The notes beneath the pieces were generated by a model. That model saw nothing but the letters and a program-made list of their open reading frames with translations. It was not told the origin of the DNA and did no database searches. The position numbers were made by a program, and so were the translations under genes. A stretch of 64,000 nucleotides of DNA, taken from contig DXFM01000047.1 of assembly GCA_019114465.1 (NCBI GenBank), forward strand, positions 1-64,000, in the 5' to 3' direction. Below, piece by piece: positions 1 through 8,309 of the stretch. The stretch's first letter is position 1. The number at the start of each line of letters is the position of its first letter. Source of the DNA: Candidatus Lachnoclostridium avicola (lineage in GTDB: Bacteria > Bacillota > Clostridia > Lachnospirales > Lachnospiraceae).

Positions 1-1
1 G

Positions 2-679
2 GAGGAGATCTGGAACCGGATCAGCCTCTATTCCATGGATCGGGGAATCAACCGTTTTAAGGGACTGGAACTGGCGCTGCTGGAGTGCAGGGAAAGAGGC
101 TATATTCAGGAGGATCTGACGGATCTGAGCCGGTGGCTCTCTGAGACAGATACATTTTCCAATGCCAGTCTGGAACGGCAGATTGGAGAGACGGAAAGTC
201 CGCTGCTGAAAAAAGTGCTGGACTGGTCCATCACCAGCAATCAGGCCATTGCGGCTCTGCCGCCCAGCCGGGCGTTTCAGGGAGTGAAGGAGACTCTGGA
301 GAAAATGAGCCGTCACGGGGATCTGGTGGTAATTTCTTCGGCCAATCGGGAATCGGTGGAGACGGAGTGGAACCGCCACGGACTGATCTCCTATGTAAAG
401 GAAATTATGGCTCAGGATTCCGGCTCCAAAGCCAGCTGCATCAGAAGTTTGATGAGGGAAGGATATGACGGAGACCATGTGCTGATGATCGGCGATGCGC
501 CGGGAGATAAGCTGGCGGCGGAGAAAAACGGGGCGCTGTTTTTCCCCATCGTGATCTGCCGGGAGGAAGAGAGCTGGGACAGGCTGGGAAGAGAAGGATT
601 TGAACGATTCCTGGCAGGCAGCTACCGGGGAGAGTACGCGGATGGACTGATACAGAATTTTTTGGAGGCATTAAAATGA
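2..679 (+). CDS. HAD-family phosphatase, 5' end missing
   Basis: The frame is open from the first bases of the window, so the gene starts upstream; 225 residues are visible. The C-terminal half has haloacid-dehalogenase features: a VVISSAN segment (motif II region, Ser/Thr after hydrophobic strand), a downstream Lys/Ser helix region (GSKASCI) and MIGDAPGD, the acidic motif IV that binds Mg2+. The nucleophilic DxD motif I must lie in the missing part. The family hydrolyses small phosphate esters in the cytoplasm; the substrate cannot be told. Its stop overlaps the next start as ATGA, so it is co-translated with the YbaK gene. An internal ATG at 35 exists but cuts a conserved-looking segment. 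Confidence 0.75.
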   Translation, partial: EEIWNRISLYSMDRGINRFKGLELALLECRERGYIQEDLTDLSRWLSETDTFSNASLERQIGETESPLLKKVLDWSITSNQAIAALPPSRAFQGVKETLEKMSRHGDLVVISSANRESVETEWNRHGLISYVKEIMAQDSGSKASCIRSLMREGYDGDHVLMIGDAPGDKLAAEKNGALFFPIVICREEESWDRLGREGFERFLAGSYRGEYADGLIQNFLEALK

Positions 680-1158
680 ACGCGGTGGAAAAGACGAATG
701 TAATGCGGCTGCTGGAACAGGCGGGAATTTCCTATGAGGCCAGAGAGTATGAGGTGGATGAGCATGATCTGTCCGGCTCCCATGCGGCGGACGTGATGGG
801 GGAAGACCATGACAGCGTGTTCAAGACTCTGGTGCTGAAGGGGGAACGGACGGGCTACCTGGTCTGCTGTATTCCCGTGGACGAGGAGCTGGATTTAAAA
901 AAAGCTGCCAAGGCTGCCGGAGATAAGAAGGTGGAAATGCTTCCCATGAAAGACCTTCTGGGAGTGACCGGGTACATCCGGGGAGGATGTTCTCCCATAG
1001 GGATGAAGAAAAAATTTCCTACTTTTATAGAAGAGACGGCGGTGCTGTTTGACCGGATCGCCGTCAGCGCCGGCATGAGGGGAAAACAGATTCTGGTCTC
1101 TCCCGAGGCCCTGGCCGCATATGTGGGGGCGAAATTTGTGCCGCTGGTAAAAGAATAA
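676..1158 (+). CDS. ybaK: YbaK/EbsC-type aminoacyl-tRNA deacylase
   Basis: 160 residues, the usual length of bacterial YbaK. Members hydrolyse mischarged Cys-tRNA(Pro) in trans. The conserved Lys of the family is seen in FKTLV (Lys50) and the GGCSPIG loop at 103-109 is the YbaK signature, which separates it from ProX and YeaK. GGAGG at 664-668 sits 7 bases before the ATG, and the start overlaps the HAD stop. A hairpin follows at 1170-1200, so the two genes look like the end of an operon. A second, more divergent member of the superfamily lies at 45188-45661, next to proC. Function is confident by family, not tested here. Confidence 0.9.
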   Translation: MNAVEKTNVMRLLEQAGISYEAREYEVDEHDLSGSHAADVMGEDHDSVFKTLVLKGERTGYLVCCIPVDEELDLKKAAKAAGDKKVEMLPMKDLLGVTGYIRGGCSPIGMKKKFPTFIEETAVLFDRIAVSAGMRGKQILVSPEALAAYVGAKFVPLVKE

Positions 1159-1169
1159 AAAGTTGACAT

Positions 1170-1200
1170 AAGGCAGAATCCTGAAAAATGGTTCTGCCTT
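1170..1200 (+). terminator. Probable terminator after ybaK
   Basis: A 9-bp inverted repeat, AAGGCAGAA / TTCTGCCTT, with a 13-base loop starts 11 bases after the ybaK stop. The following bases are AT-rich (AAATCTTAAATTATTT) but not a clean T run, so termination strength is uncertain. Confidence 0.5.
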
Positions 1201-1366
1201 AAATCTTAAATTATTTAACAAAAATGTAATAATTTCAAAAATTCACGCCTAGCAGAATGACCGAAAAACACGGAGATTTCCCCATTGATTTTTGTGTATA
1301 TCTGACATGGATTATGGGAAATAGTAAAAAAACGAATAAGAATATGACAAAAATGTGAAATAAGAA

Positions 1367-1396
1367 TTGACTTTCGTAACATTCTTCCAATATAAT
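1367..1396 (+). promoter_or_regulatory. Sigma-A type promoter of the SleB-like gene
   Basis: TTGACT at 1367-1372 and TATAAT at 1391-1396 with an 18-base spacer, 35 bases upstream of the start codon. The 160 bases before it are AT-rich and hold a weak dyad (ATTTCCCCAT near 1276 and ATGGGAAAT at 1314) but no gene. Confidence 0.7.
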
Positions 1397-1431
1397 TTGG
1401 GACGTCACCCCGAACAAAAGGAGGAATGTGT

Positions 1432-2199
1432 ATGCTGACTTTAAAACGACATCGTTTTGCGGCGGCTGCGGCAACTCTCGCTGTCACGGTCATAGTTGCA
1501 TTGACTACAGGAAGCGTAGGAACGGGAGCGCCCATGGACGCCATGGCAGAGACTGTTTCCGAGGAAACGGAAGCGGCGGCGTCTGCCAGAACGATCGAAC
1601 ATACAAAAGAAAGCCAAACAGGTCCTGGCTATGTGATCGACACCCAGCTGAAGCTGTCTTCTGTGGATCCGCAGGCCATGAGGGATGGTAATATTCTGAC
1701 GGGAGGACTGCTTCAGCAGACGGTCCGGAAACAGATTGAAAAAGAGGAGCTGCTCAGGCAGCAGACGGAAGAGAACAAGAAAATTCTGGAGGAACAGGAA
1801 AAGGCTGCTGCCAGAGCGGCCATGGGCTGTTCTGAGGAGGATTATAACACGCTGCTTCGGATCGTGCAGGCGGAGGCGGGGGTCTGTGATGACAAGGGAA
1901 AGATCCTGGTTGCCAATGTGATTTTAAACCGGGTGAAAAACCCGAAGTTCCCCAATTCGATCCGCGGGGTAGTCTACCAGTCCAATCAGTTTTCTCCCGT
2001 GTCCAACGGAAGCATCAACCGGGTACAGGTGACGCAGGATACGGTGGAATGTGTAGACCGGGCGCTGGCAGGGGAGGACTACTCCCAGGGGGCGTTGTTT
2101 TTTATGAATCGTGGGAAATCCAGAAGGGGCGCTGCCGGATGGTTTGACCGGAGCCTGACCTATCTGTTCTCCCATGACGGCCATGAGTTCTTCCGCTGA
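1432..2199 (+). CDS. SleB/CwlJ-type cell wall hydrolase (Hydrolase_2)
   Basis: 255 residues. An N-terminal basic and hydrophobic stretch (about residues 4-30) ending near an AMA-ET site looks like a signal peptide, so it acts outside the membrane. A charged, coiled region (about 75-125, rich in Glu, Lys, Gln) leads to a C-terminal Hydrolase_2 domain from about residue 133, with the family pattern IVQAEAG...VANVILNRV and later NQFSPV. This domain in SleB and CwlJ cleaves peptidoglycan, in spores the cortex. The AAAGGAGG at 1417-1424 is one base from the first ATG (1426) but 7 from the ATG at 1432, so 1432 is chosen. The sigma-A-like promoter leaves open whether it serves spores or growing cells. 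Confidence 0.85.
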   Translation: MLTLKRHRFAAAAATLAVTVIVALTTGSVGTGAPMDAMAETVSEETEAAASARTIEHTKESQTGPGYVIDTQLKLSSVDPQAMRDGNILTGGLLQQTVRKQIEKEELLRQQTEENKKILEEQEKAAARAAMGCSEEDYNTLLRIVQAEAGVCDDKGKILVANVILNRVKNPKFPNSIRGVVYQSNQFSPVSNGSINRVQVTQDTVECVDRALAGEDYSQGALFFMNRGKSRRGAAGWFDRSLTYLFSHDGHEFFR

Positions 2200-2256
2200 C
2201 GGGCAGAGGGGCGATGGACGTGAGGGTTGACGAAAAGAGAGAATTACTGTAAGATT

Positions 2257-2288
2257 AGGACTGACCGGTCTGCGGTCAGTCCTTTTTT
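2257..2288 (+). terminator. Intrinsic terminator after the SleB-like gene
   Basis: 10-bp stem AGGACTGACC (2257-2266) with GGTCAGTCCT (2274-2283), 7-base loop, followed by six T. A clear Rho-independent terminator. Confidence 0.9.
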
Positions 2289-2390
2289 CGCGGCAAGTCC
2301 GGCGGGAACACCTGCGGAAGAAGGAGTGAAAGCAGAAAGACAGAAGACAGGGAAGCATTTGCGCCTGAAGAGAGGAGAGGATGGGATTCG

Positions 2391-3047
2391 ATGAAGAAAT
2401 ATTTACTGTTTGATCTGGACGGCACTCTGACAGATCCGGAGGAGGGAATCACGAAGGCTGTTCAGCTGGCACTGAAACATTTCGGCATGGAGGTGGAGGA
2501 CCGGACCACATTGAGACCATTTATCGGACCGCCTCTCTGGGATCAGTTTCAGGAGTACGCGGGATTTACCAGGGAACAGGCGGACGAGGCTGTGAAGGTG
2601 TTCCGGCAGTACTATACGGAGAAGGGCGTTTATGAAAATAAGGAGTATGCCGGGATCCGGGAGATGCTGGGCGCGCTCAAGTGCGCCGGCTATGAGCTGT
2701 ACGTGGCCACGTCCAAGCCGGAGACCACAGCGGGAATTGTGATCCGGTATTTTGGATTTACCGATTATTTCACCTACGTGGCGGGAGCGGACAGCGAGGG
2801 AAAACGGGTGCGCAAGGCAGACGTGATCCGCTATCTGCTGGAGAAGGAGAAAATCACAGATGTCTCCCAGGCGGTGATGATTGGAGACCGGAAGCACGAC
2901 ATTCTGGGAGCAAAGGAAGTGGGAATGGATTCCATCGGAGTTCTCTACGGCTATGGAAGCCGGGAGGAGCTGACGGAGGCGGGAGCCGGCTATATTGCTG
3001 AGACGGTGGAAGCCCTGGAAGATTACCTGCTGGCTCAGGTGGACTGA
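2391..3047 (+). CDS. HAD-family hydrolase, phosphoglycolate phosphatase-like
   Basis: 218 residues, a full-length HAD subfamily IA protein. Motif I is FDLDGTLTD with nucleophile Asp8 and acid Asp10; motif II is the Thr/Ser in VATSKPE (about 107-110); motif IV is GDRKHD with Asp166 and Asp170. A helical cap domain lies between about 15 and 90. The KHD and GVLYGYG features are typical of Gph/PpaX-like enzymes that remove phosphate from phosphoglycolate, pyrophosphate or sugar phosphates; which one cannot be told. First gene of a tight group with a methyltransferase, hslO and a thioesterase. Confidence 0.85.
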   Translation: MKKYLLFDLDGTLTDPEEGITKAVQLALKHFGMEVEDRTTLRPFIGPPLWDQFQEYAGFTREQADEAVKVFRQYYTEKGVYENKEYAGIREMLGALKCAGYELYVATSKPETTAGIVIRYFGFTDYFTYVAGADSEGKRVRKADVIRYLLEKEKITDVSQAVMIGDRKHDILGAKEVGMDSIGVLYGYGSREELTEAGAGYIAETVEALEDYLLAQVD

Positions 3048-3060
3048 CGGAGGAGGACGT

Positions 3061-3834
3061 ATGGAAGCGTATTCCGGATTTGCGGAGGTCTATGACCTGT
3101 TTATGGACAATGTGCCCTATGAGGACTGGTGCCGTTACCTGACGGAACTTCTGCGGAAGTACGGAGTGAAAGAGGGGCTGGTGCTGGATCTGGGCTGCGG
3201 TACGGGGACCATGACGGAGCTGCTGGCCGGGGAAGGCTACGACATGATCGGCGTGGACAGTTCTGAGGAGATGCTGGAGATGGCCATGGAGAAGCGGATC
3301 CGATCCGGCCGGGACATTCTGTATCTCTGCCAGGACATGAGAGAGTTTGAACTTTACGGCACAGTCCGGGCAGTGGTATCTGTCTGTGATTGTATGAATT
3401 ATATTCTGGATCCGGAGGATTTGGAGCAGGTATTCCGGCTGGTGAACAATTATCTGGATCCGGGAGGAGTTTTTATATTTGATCTGAATACGGAGTATAA
3501 ATACCGGCAGATGGGAGAGACGACCATCGCGGAGAACCGGGAGGACGGCAGCTTTATCTGGGACAACTATTACGACGAGGAGGAACGGATCAACGAGTAT
3601 GATCTGGCTGTGTTCGTAAAAGAGGGAGATGACGGCCTGTACCGGAAATATGAGGAGACCCATTATCAGCGGGCATACCGGCCGGAGGAGATCCGGGAGA
3701 TCGGCGAGAGGGCCGGAATGGAATTTCTGGCCTTTTATCATGCCTTCACCTATGAGGCTCCCAGAGAAGACTCGGAGCGGATTTACGCCGTGTTCCGGGA
3801 AAAAGGAACGACAGAGAGGAACGAGGCTTTATGA
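3061..3834 (+). CDS. Class I SAM-dependent methyltransferase
   Basis: 257 residues. Motif I, VLDLGCGTGT at about 41-50, binds S-adenosylmethionine, followed by an acidic residue in IGVDSSEEML (about 63-72) that contacts the ribose. The N-terminal YSGFAEVYDLFM is common in small-molecule methyltransferases of clostridia. The start at 3061 follows GGAGGAGG closely and lies 14 bases after the upstream stop; an earlier in-frame ATG at 2995 lies inside the previous gene and is rejected. It overlaps hslO by four bases (ATGA). The methyl acceptor is unknown. Confidence 0.85.
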   Translation: MEAYSGFAEVYDLFMDNVPYEDWCRYLTELLRKYGVKEGLVLDLGCGTGTMTELLAGEGYDMIGVDSSEEMLEMAMEKRIRSGRDILYLCQDMREFELYGTVRAVVSVCDCMNYILDPEDLEQVFRLVNNYLDPGGVFIFDLNTEYKYRQMGETTIAENREDGSFIWDNYYDEEERINEYDLAVFVKEGDDGLYRKYEETHYQRAYRPEEIREIGERAGMEFLAFYHAFTYEAPREDSERIYAVFREKGTTERNEAL

Positions 3835-4709
3835 CAGATTATATTGTGAGGGCGACGGCGGCGGACGGTCAGATCCGTGCGTTTGCGTCCACGACGAGAG
3901 AGCTGGTGGAATATGCCAGAAAGGCCCACAACACCAGTCCGGTGGCCACGGCGGCCCTGGGGCGGCTTCTGACTGCCGCCGGCATGATGGGCGTGATGAT
4001 GAAAGGGGATGACGACCTTCTCACCATCAAGATCGAAGGGGACGGCCCCATCGGCGGACTGACGGTGACGGCAGATTCCAGAGGAGACGTGAAGGGATAT
4101 GTGTTTAACCCCGGAGTGATGCTGCCCCCCAATGAGAAGGGAAAACTGGACGTGGGGGGAGCTCTGGGAGTGGGCGTCTTAAGCGTGATCCGTGATGTGG
4201 GATTAAAGGAGCCCTATGTGGGGCAGACCATCCTGGTGACCGGGGAGATCGCGGAGGACCTGACCTACTACTATGCCACGTCGGAGCAGACCCCGTCCTC
4301 AGTGGCCCTGGGAGTTCTGATGAATAAGGACAACACGGTGCGCCAGGCGGGGGGCTTTATCCTGCAGCTGATGCCGGGAGCTTCCGAGGAGATTATTTCC
4401 AGACTGGAAAAGACTCTGGGGGAGATCAATTCCATCACCAGCCTGCTGGATCAGGGAAATACGCCGGAGATGATCCTGGAGCACATTCTGGGAGAATTCG
4501 GCCTGGAGATTCTGGACAAAATGCCCACCAGATTCTACTGCAACTGCACAAAAGAGCGGGTGGAGAAAGCTATCATCAGCATTGGCGCCAAGGAGATTCA
4601 GGATATGATCGACGAGGGAAAGAGTATCCAGGTCAACTGCCATTTCTGCAATAAAAATTATGAATTTTCTGTGGAGGAACTGAAGGAACTGCTGGCAAAG
4701 GCCAGATGA
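3831..4709 (+). CDS. hslO: Hsp33 redox-regulated chaperone
   Basis: 292 residues, normal for Hsp33. The C-terminal zinc switch has CNC at Cys237/Cys239 and CHFC at Cys270/Cys273, the four cysteines that hold zinc in the reduced, inactive protein and form disulfides on oxidation. The N-terminal domain shows TSPVATAALGR and the G-rich IEGDGPIGGLTV typical of the family. It acts in the cytoplasm as a holdase under oxidative unfolding stress. Its start overlaps the methyltransferase stop, so it is translationally coupled. Confidence 0.95.
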   Translation: MTDYIVRATAADGQIRAFASTTRELVEYARKAHNTSPVATAALGRLLTAAGMMGVMMKGDDDLLTIKIEGDGPIGGLTVTADSRGDVKGYVFNPGVMLPPNEKGKLDVGGALGVGVLSVIRDVGLKEPYVGQTILVTGEIAEDLTYYYATSEQTPSSVALGVLMNKDNTVRQAGGFILQLMPGASEEIISRLEKTLGEINSITSLLDQGNTPEMILEHILGEFGLEILDKMPTRFYCNCTKERVEKAIISIGAKEIQDMIDEGKSIQVNCHFCNKNYEFSVEELKELLAKAR

Positions 4710-4752
4710 GGCAAACCGGGACGGCGGATGAATGAATTTAGGAGGCGGAAAA

Positions 4753-5178
4753 ATGCAGGCGGAACCTTATGAGCGGGTGACCCAGTACCATGAGACGGAT
4801 CAGATGGGCATCATCAACCACATCAATTACATCAAATGGCTGGAGGAGGCCAGAGTGGATTTCCTGGAAAAGATCGGCTACGGCTATGAAAAGAGCGTGG
4901 AACACGGCATCGACTTTGCGGTGCTGGGAATCAGCTGTAAGTACCGGAAGATGACCCGTTTCCGGGAAAAAGTGAAAATCTATGTGACGCCGAAGGAACT
5001 GAAGCCCATGCGGGCGGTTTTAAGCTACCGGATCGTGGGGGAGGACGGGAGCGTCCGGTTCACGGCAGAGAGCGAGCACTGCTATTACTCATCCCGGAAG
5101 CAGCGTCCTGTGGCCTTAAACCGGGAGCTTCCCCAGCTGTATGATCTGCTGCGCTCCTATATGGAGGAGCAGGGGTAA
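4753..5178 (+). CDS. 4HBT (YbgC-like) acyl-CoA thioesterase
   Basis: 141 residues, a single hot-dog fold. The N-terminal pattern Y-HETDQMG-INH-NY (about residues 12-26) is the YbgC/4-hydroxybenzoyl-CoA thioesterase signature, with Asp16 as the expected catalytic residue. Such enzymes cleave short or medium acyl-CoA. GGAGG at 4741-4745 sits 7 bases before the ATG at 4753; the earlier in-frame ATG at 4732 lacks a site and precedes the Shine-Dalgarno itself. Last gene of the operon from 2391, before a strong terminator. Confidence 0.85.
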   Translation: MQAEPYERVTQYHETDQMGIINHINYIKWLEEARVDFLEKIGYGYEKSVEHGIDFAVLGISCKYRKMTRFREKVKIYVTPKELKPMRAVLSYRIVGEDGSVRFTAESEHCYYSSRKQRPVALNRELPQLYDLLRSYMEEQG

Positions 5179-5202
5179 GGGCTTCCGAAAAAATAGAAAT
5201 GA

Positions 5203-5246
5203 AAAAAGCGCCTGCCGGCGTAAGTCTGCCGGCTAAGGCGCTTTTT
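5203..5246. terminator. Bidirectional terminator between thioesterase and csp genes
   Basis: Long inverted repeat: AAAAAGCGCC plus GCCGGC on the left, GCCGGC plus GGCGCTTTTTT on the right, with T runs on both strands. It can end the + strand operon and the cold-shock gene transcribed from the right. Confidence 0.9.
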
Positions 5247-5353
5247 TGCAATCACGTCTCAATCCATATAACTTATTTCAAAAAAATAAACAGGAATAAA
5301 AAACAATTCTTCTATTTTATGAAAAAGGTACATTGGTTGGCCCATTATAATAA

Positions 5354-5551
5354 TTATAACTTCGTAACGTTGGTTGCCTGAGGTCCTTTCGTTCCGTTTA
5401 CTACATCGAACTCAACGGCTGCGCCCTCGTCTAAGGACTTGAAGCCTTCCATGTTCAGTCCGGTGTAATGTACGAATACGTCATTGCCCTGCTCGTCGCA
5501 GATGAAGCCGTATCCTTTCTGGTTGTTAAACCACTTAACTGTACCCTTCAT
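5354..5551 (-). CDS. Cold-shock protein, CspA family
   Basis: 65 residues, a single cold-shock domain. RNP1 is KGYGFI (residues 12-17) and RNP2 is VFVHY (25-29), both needed to bind single-stranded RNA or DNA. It acts as an RNA chaperone. The gene reads from 5551 leftwards; GGAGG lies 7 bases before its ATG. The mRNA leader is about 55 bases and holds a GC hairpin (5590-5607), which may matter for cold control. It stands alone with its own strong promoter. Confidence 0.95.
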   Translation of the reverse strand: MKGTVKWFNNQKGYGFICDEQGNDVFVHYTGLNMEGFKSLDEGAAVEFDVVNGTKGPQATNVTKL

Positions 5552-5613
5552 ATGATACCTCCAAAAAAATAAAAATAAAGAAATATGTCAGCCGCGTCCG
5601 TGCGGCTATGTAC

Positions 5614-5642
5614 AGAATAGCATAGTTTGTATATGGTGTCAA
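5614..5642 (-). promoter_or_regulatory. Promoter of the cold-shock gene
   Basis: Read on the minus strand: TTGACA (5642-5637), 17-base spacer, TATTCT (5619-5614). Near-consensus sigma-A spacing and -35. Confidence 0.8.
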
Positions 5643-5815
5643 ACGGTTTCGGAAGACGGAAAAGTACGGATCTGCAGAGAGCAGGGCGGAAGCTCCGGGA
5701 CAAAAACCGATGGACGGGGGACGCGGGGAAGTGGTATACTGTACCCTGTCAGGCAACAGGACAGAACGGCAGAAAATTTTGTTTTACAGAAAATATATGG
5801 AGATGGAGTTTTAAT

Positions 5816-6364
5816 ATGAAGCTGAAAAATATCTGGGGACATTTTAAGACGATTACCACTCACAAATGGCTGGTGATGAAGAACTGCTTCCGGATCGGGC
5901 TTTACCGCCAGGGGCTGCTCCACGACCTGTCCAAATACAGCTGGACGGAATTTTCCATCGGGGTAAAATACTATCAGGGTACCAGAAGCCCCAATGCGGC
6001 AGAGCGGGAGGAAAAGGGATACTCGGAGGCGTGGCTTCATCATAAAGGGCGGAACAAACACCATTTTGAGTACTGGATGGATGTGCGTCCGGGACACTGG
6101 GAGGAAGGGCTGATGGGCGTGAAGATGCCCCTCCGGTATGTGATGGAGATGATGATGGACCGGATTGCCGCCTCCCGGGTCTACAAGGGAAAGGATTACA
6201 CCGACGCCTCCGCCTGGGAGTATTTCTGCCGGTCCAGGGAGGACCGGTTCATGCACCCGGAGACCAGGGCTCTGGTGGAAAAGCTTTTGATTATGCTCCG
6301 GGACGAGGGGGAGGAGAGGACCTTCGCCTACATAAGGGAACTGCTGAACAAAGGGGATTACTGA
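5816..6364 (+). CDS. DUF5662 family protein
   Basis: 182 residues, recognised as the DUF5662 family by its overall pattern; no experimental function is known to me. It is rich in His: His16, His36-Asp37 (LLHDLSKYS), His75-His76 and His82-His83, an arrangement reminiscent of the metal site of HD-domain phosphohydrolases, though this is inference. The start at 5816 follows GGAG (5805-5808) by 7 bases; the frame is open further upstream to an ATG at 5627 without a ribosome site. Its last 7 bases overlap the tail of the convergent YprB-like gene. Confidence 0.75.
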   Translation: MKLKNIWGHFKTITTHKWLVMKNCFRIGLYRQGLLHDLSKYSWTEFSIGVKYYQGTRSPNAAEREEKGYSEAWLHHKGRNKHHFEYWMDVRPGHWEEGLMGVKMPLRYVMEMMMDRIAASRVYKGKDYTDASAWEYFCRSREDRFMHPETRALVEKLLIMLRDEGEERTFAYIRELLNKGDY

Positions 6365-7494
6365 ATTCTTCCCTCCCCGGCGGCCCGCCCTCCCTTTCCC
6401 AGGCTGGAGAGAATCAGGCTGTGAATATAGGCGGGGAAATCGGGGCAGGACAGGGGATCTTCGGGCAGTTCCCGGTACGCGGTTCGGGAACGGTATCCGG
6501 TGCGGAAAAGGGGAACGTCTGCCGGTTCCGGCTGGGGCAGAAAACGCCCTCTTTTTTTTGTATAGCAGGTGGCGGCGGTGGCTTTTTTTCTGGCGTCCCG
6601 GTCCACGTATTCCCCCACACTTTTGTGGATGGCCGTGTCCTCGTAGATCAGATAATAATAATCTTTATAATTGGGATAGAAGTACTTCAGTTCATCCTCC
6701 AGGATGGGGATGGACAGGGTGAGCCGGTCGTCTTCCGCCGAAAAGCTCACCCCGGAGAAGCCGGGGTGGTCCCAGGAGAAAGGCCTGGGGAGCCGGGAAC
6801 GGCTTCTGCAGGTGACTTCCAGAAAACTTTCCTTCTGCCCGAAAATATCAGTCTCTTCCCGGACAGTCCACTCTTCCAGAGTAAAACTGCCGGTGAGAAA
6901 ATCCGGATAACTTAAAATAGGCAGGATCAGAGGCATTCCTTTCAGATCCTCCTCGTTGTGAAGCAGCAGGAGACGGCAGAGCTCCTCGTCCCTGGTGGTG
7001 AGGTAGTCCTCGTACACCTGGATCAGCTGTCCGCCGCTGTAGCGGTCCTCCCGTGAGATTCCGAGAAACTGCTCGATGGCCTTCTGCTTCAGGCAGTCCA
7101 GGCCCAGAAGCTTTTTCAGGGGCCTTATTTTTTTGTAAATATCCCAGCTGGCCATCTGTCTCAGAGGACAGGAGACGCCCAGAATCTCACTCCGCTTTTC
7201 CAGGTAGGGAATGTCGAAGGTGTCCCCGTTGAAGTGGACCAGGGTATCGAAAGAACTCAGGCGGGAGAAGAAAGCCCGGAGCACTTCCTCCTCCCCGTCC
7301 GCCCGGTCGGCGAACCACTGGGTCAGGTGCCAGGTGCCGCCGGTCACGGACGCGGCGCCGATCAGGTACAGGCTGGATCCGGCGGCGGAAAATCCGGTGG
7401 TTTCAATATCGAAAAACAGAAGCTTTTCCGGGCTGCCGATGTGGTCCAGGGGATAGGCGGACGGCGGGGAAAAGGTGTATTCTGCAGTGATCAT
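6358..7494 (-). CDS. YprB-like ribonuclease H-fold exonuclease
   Basis: 378 residues. The N-terminal half carries a DEDD/RNase H-like nuclease domain: FFDIETTGF gives the DxE motif (Asp29, Glu31), VHFNGDTFDIPYL the second acidic motif and LLLLHNEEDLKGM the later Asp. This is the RNase_H_2 family that includes Bacillus YprB. The C-terminal part (from about residue 210) is a conserved but uncharacterised region. The start is placed at 7494 because GGAGG lies 5 bases upstream; the open frame extends to 7602 across the promoter. Substrate unknown, probably structured DNA or RNA. Confidence 0.8.
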   Translation of the reverse strand: MITAEYTFSPPSAYPLDHIGSPEKLLFFDIETTGFSAAGSSLYLIGAASVTGGTWHLTQWFADRADGEEEVLRAFFSRLSSFDTLVHFNGDTFDIPYLEKRSEILGVSCPLRQMASWDIYKKIRPLKKLLGLDCLKQKAIEQFLGISREDRYSGGQLIQVYEDYLTTRDEELCRLLLLHNEEDLKGMPLILPILSYPDFLTGSFTLEEWTVREETDIFGQKESFLEVTCRSRSRLPRPFSWDHPGFSGVSFSAEDDRLTLSIPILEDELKYFYPNYKDYYYLIYEDTAIHKSVGEYVDRDARKKATAATCYTKKRGRFLPQPEPADVPLFRTGYRSRTAYRELPEDPLSCPDFPAYIHSLILSSLGKGGRAAGEGRIQ

Positions 7495-7536
7495 AAATGC
7501 CTCCCATTCTTTGTCTGGTGTCAGATTATGGTACTT

Positions 7537-7565
7537 ATTATATCGGGATTGCGGTTGGCAGTCAA
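7537..7565 (-). promoter_or_regulatory. Promoter of the YprB-like gene
   Basis: Minus strand TTGACT (7565-7560), 17-base spacer, TATAAT (7542-7537). Very close to consensus. It lies back to back with the ruvA promoter, the -35 boxes 31 bases apart. Confidence 0.85.
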
Positions 7566-7596
7566 TGGACAAACAGAATATTTGTTCGATTAGCGG

Positions 7597-7625
7597 TTGC
7601 ATTGGCCGGGGGGATATGTTATGAT
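7597..7625 (+). promoter_or_regulatory. Promoter of ruvAB
   Basis: TTGCAT (7597-7602), 17-base spacer, TATGAT (7620-7625), 32 bases before the TTG start of ruvA. Confidence 0.7.
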
Positions 7626-7657
7626 GAACTGGACGATTGAGAAGAGGAGAAATGACA

Positions 7658-8272
7658 TTGATTTCCTATATAAAAGGTATTTTGAGCGAGACCTCCGCCG
7701 AGGGGATCGTGGTGGAGACCGGCAATATCGGATATGAGATCCGCGTTCCCCTGTCGGTGCTGGAGCGTCTTCCGGGGCTGGGAGAGGAGGTCAGGATCTA
7801 CACCTATCTGCAGGTGCGGGAGGATGGCCTCAGCCTGTTCGGCTTCTTAAGCCGGGGGGAGCTGGCCATGTTCCGGCAGCTGCTGGGGGTGGGAGGCATC
7901 GGCCCCAAAGGGGCCCTGGGCATCCTCTCCGCCCTGCGGCCGGATGATCTGCGGCTGGCGGTGATCTCCGGGGACGCGAAGGCCATCGCAAAGGCCCCGG
8001 GAGTGGGGATCAAGACGGCCCAGCGGATCATTCTGGACCTGAGGGACAAGGTATCCATGGAAGACATTCTCCCGGCAGAGGCCTTTGCCGGGGACAGACA
8101 GCCGGAAGGCGGGGATCTGTCCCTGGGAGCGGCGGGAAAGGAGGCCATGGAGGCACTCACTGCCCTGGGGTACTCGCCCATGGAGGCCTCCCGCGCGGTG
8201 CGGCGGGTGGAGATTTCCGGAGACATGACGGCGGAGGATGTGCTGAAGCAGTCTCTGAAATTTCTGATCTGA
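7658..8272 (+). CDS. ruvA: Holliday junction branch migration protein RuvA
   Basis: 204 residues. RuvA binds four-way junctions and recruits the RuvB motor. The N-terminal OB domain begins with ISYIKG, the two helix-hairpin-helix motifs are [13 protein letters not shown] and [15 protein letters not shown], and the C-terminal domain (from about 150) is the RuvB-binding three-helix bundle. A TTG at 7658 gives the family N-terminus MISYIKG and lies 8 bases after GAGGAG; the ATG at 7652 is only 2 bases from that site, so TTG is preferred. ruvB follows after 37 bases. Confidence 0.95.
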   Translation: MISYIKGILSETSAEGIVVETGNIGYEIRVPLSVLERLPGLGEEVRIYTYLQVREDGLSLFGFLSRGELAMFRQLLGVGGIGPKGALGILSALRPDDLRLAVISGDAKAIAKAPGVGIKTAQRIILDLRDKVSMEDILPAEAFAGDRQPEGGDLSLGAAGKEAMEALTALGYSPMEASRAVRRVEISGDMTAEDVLKQSLKFLI

Positions 8273-8309
8273 CAATACTCTGTTTGACGGAAAGCAGGTT
8301 GATTACGAC

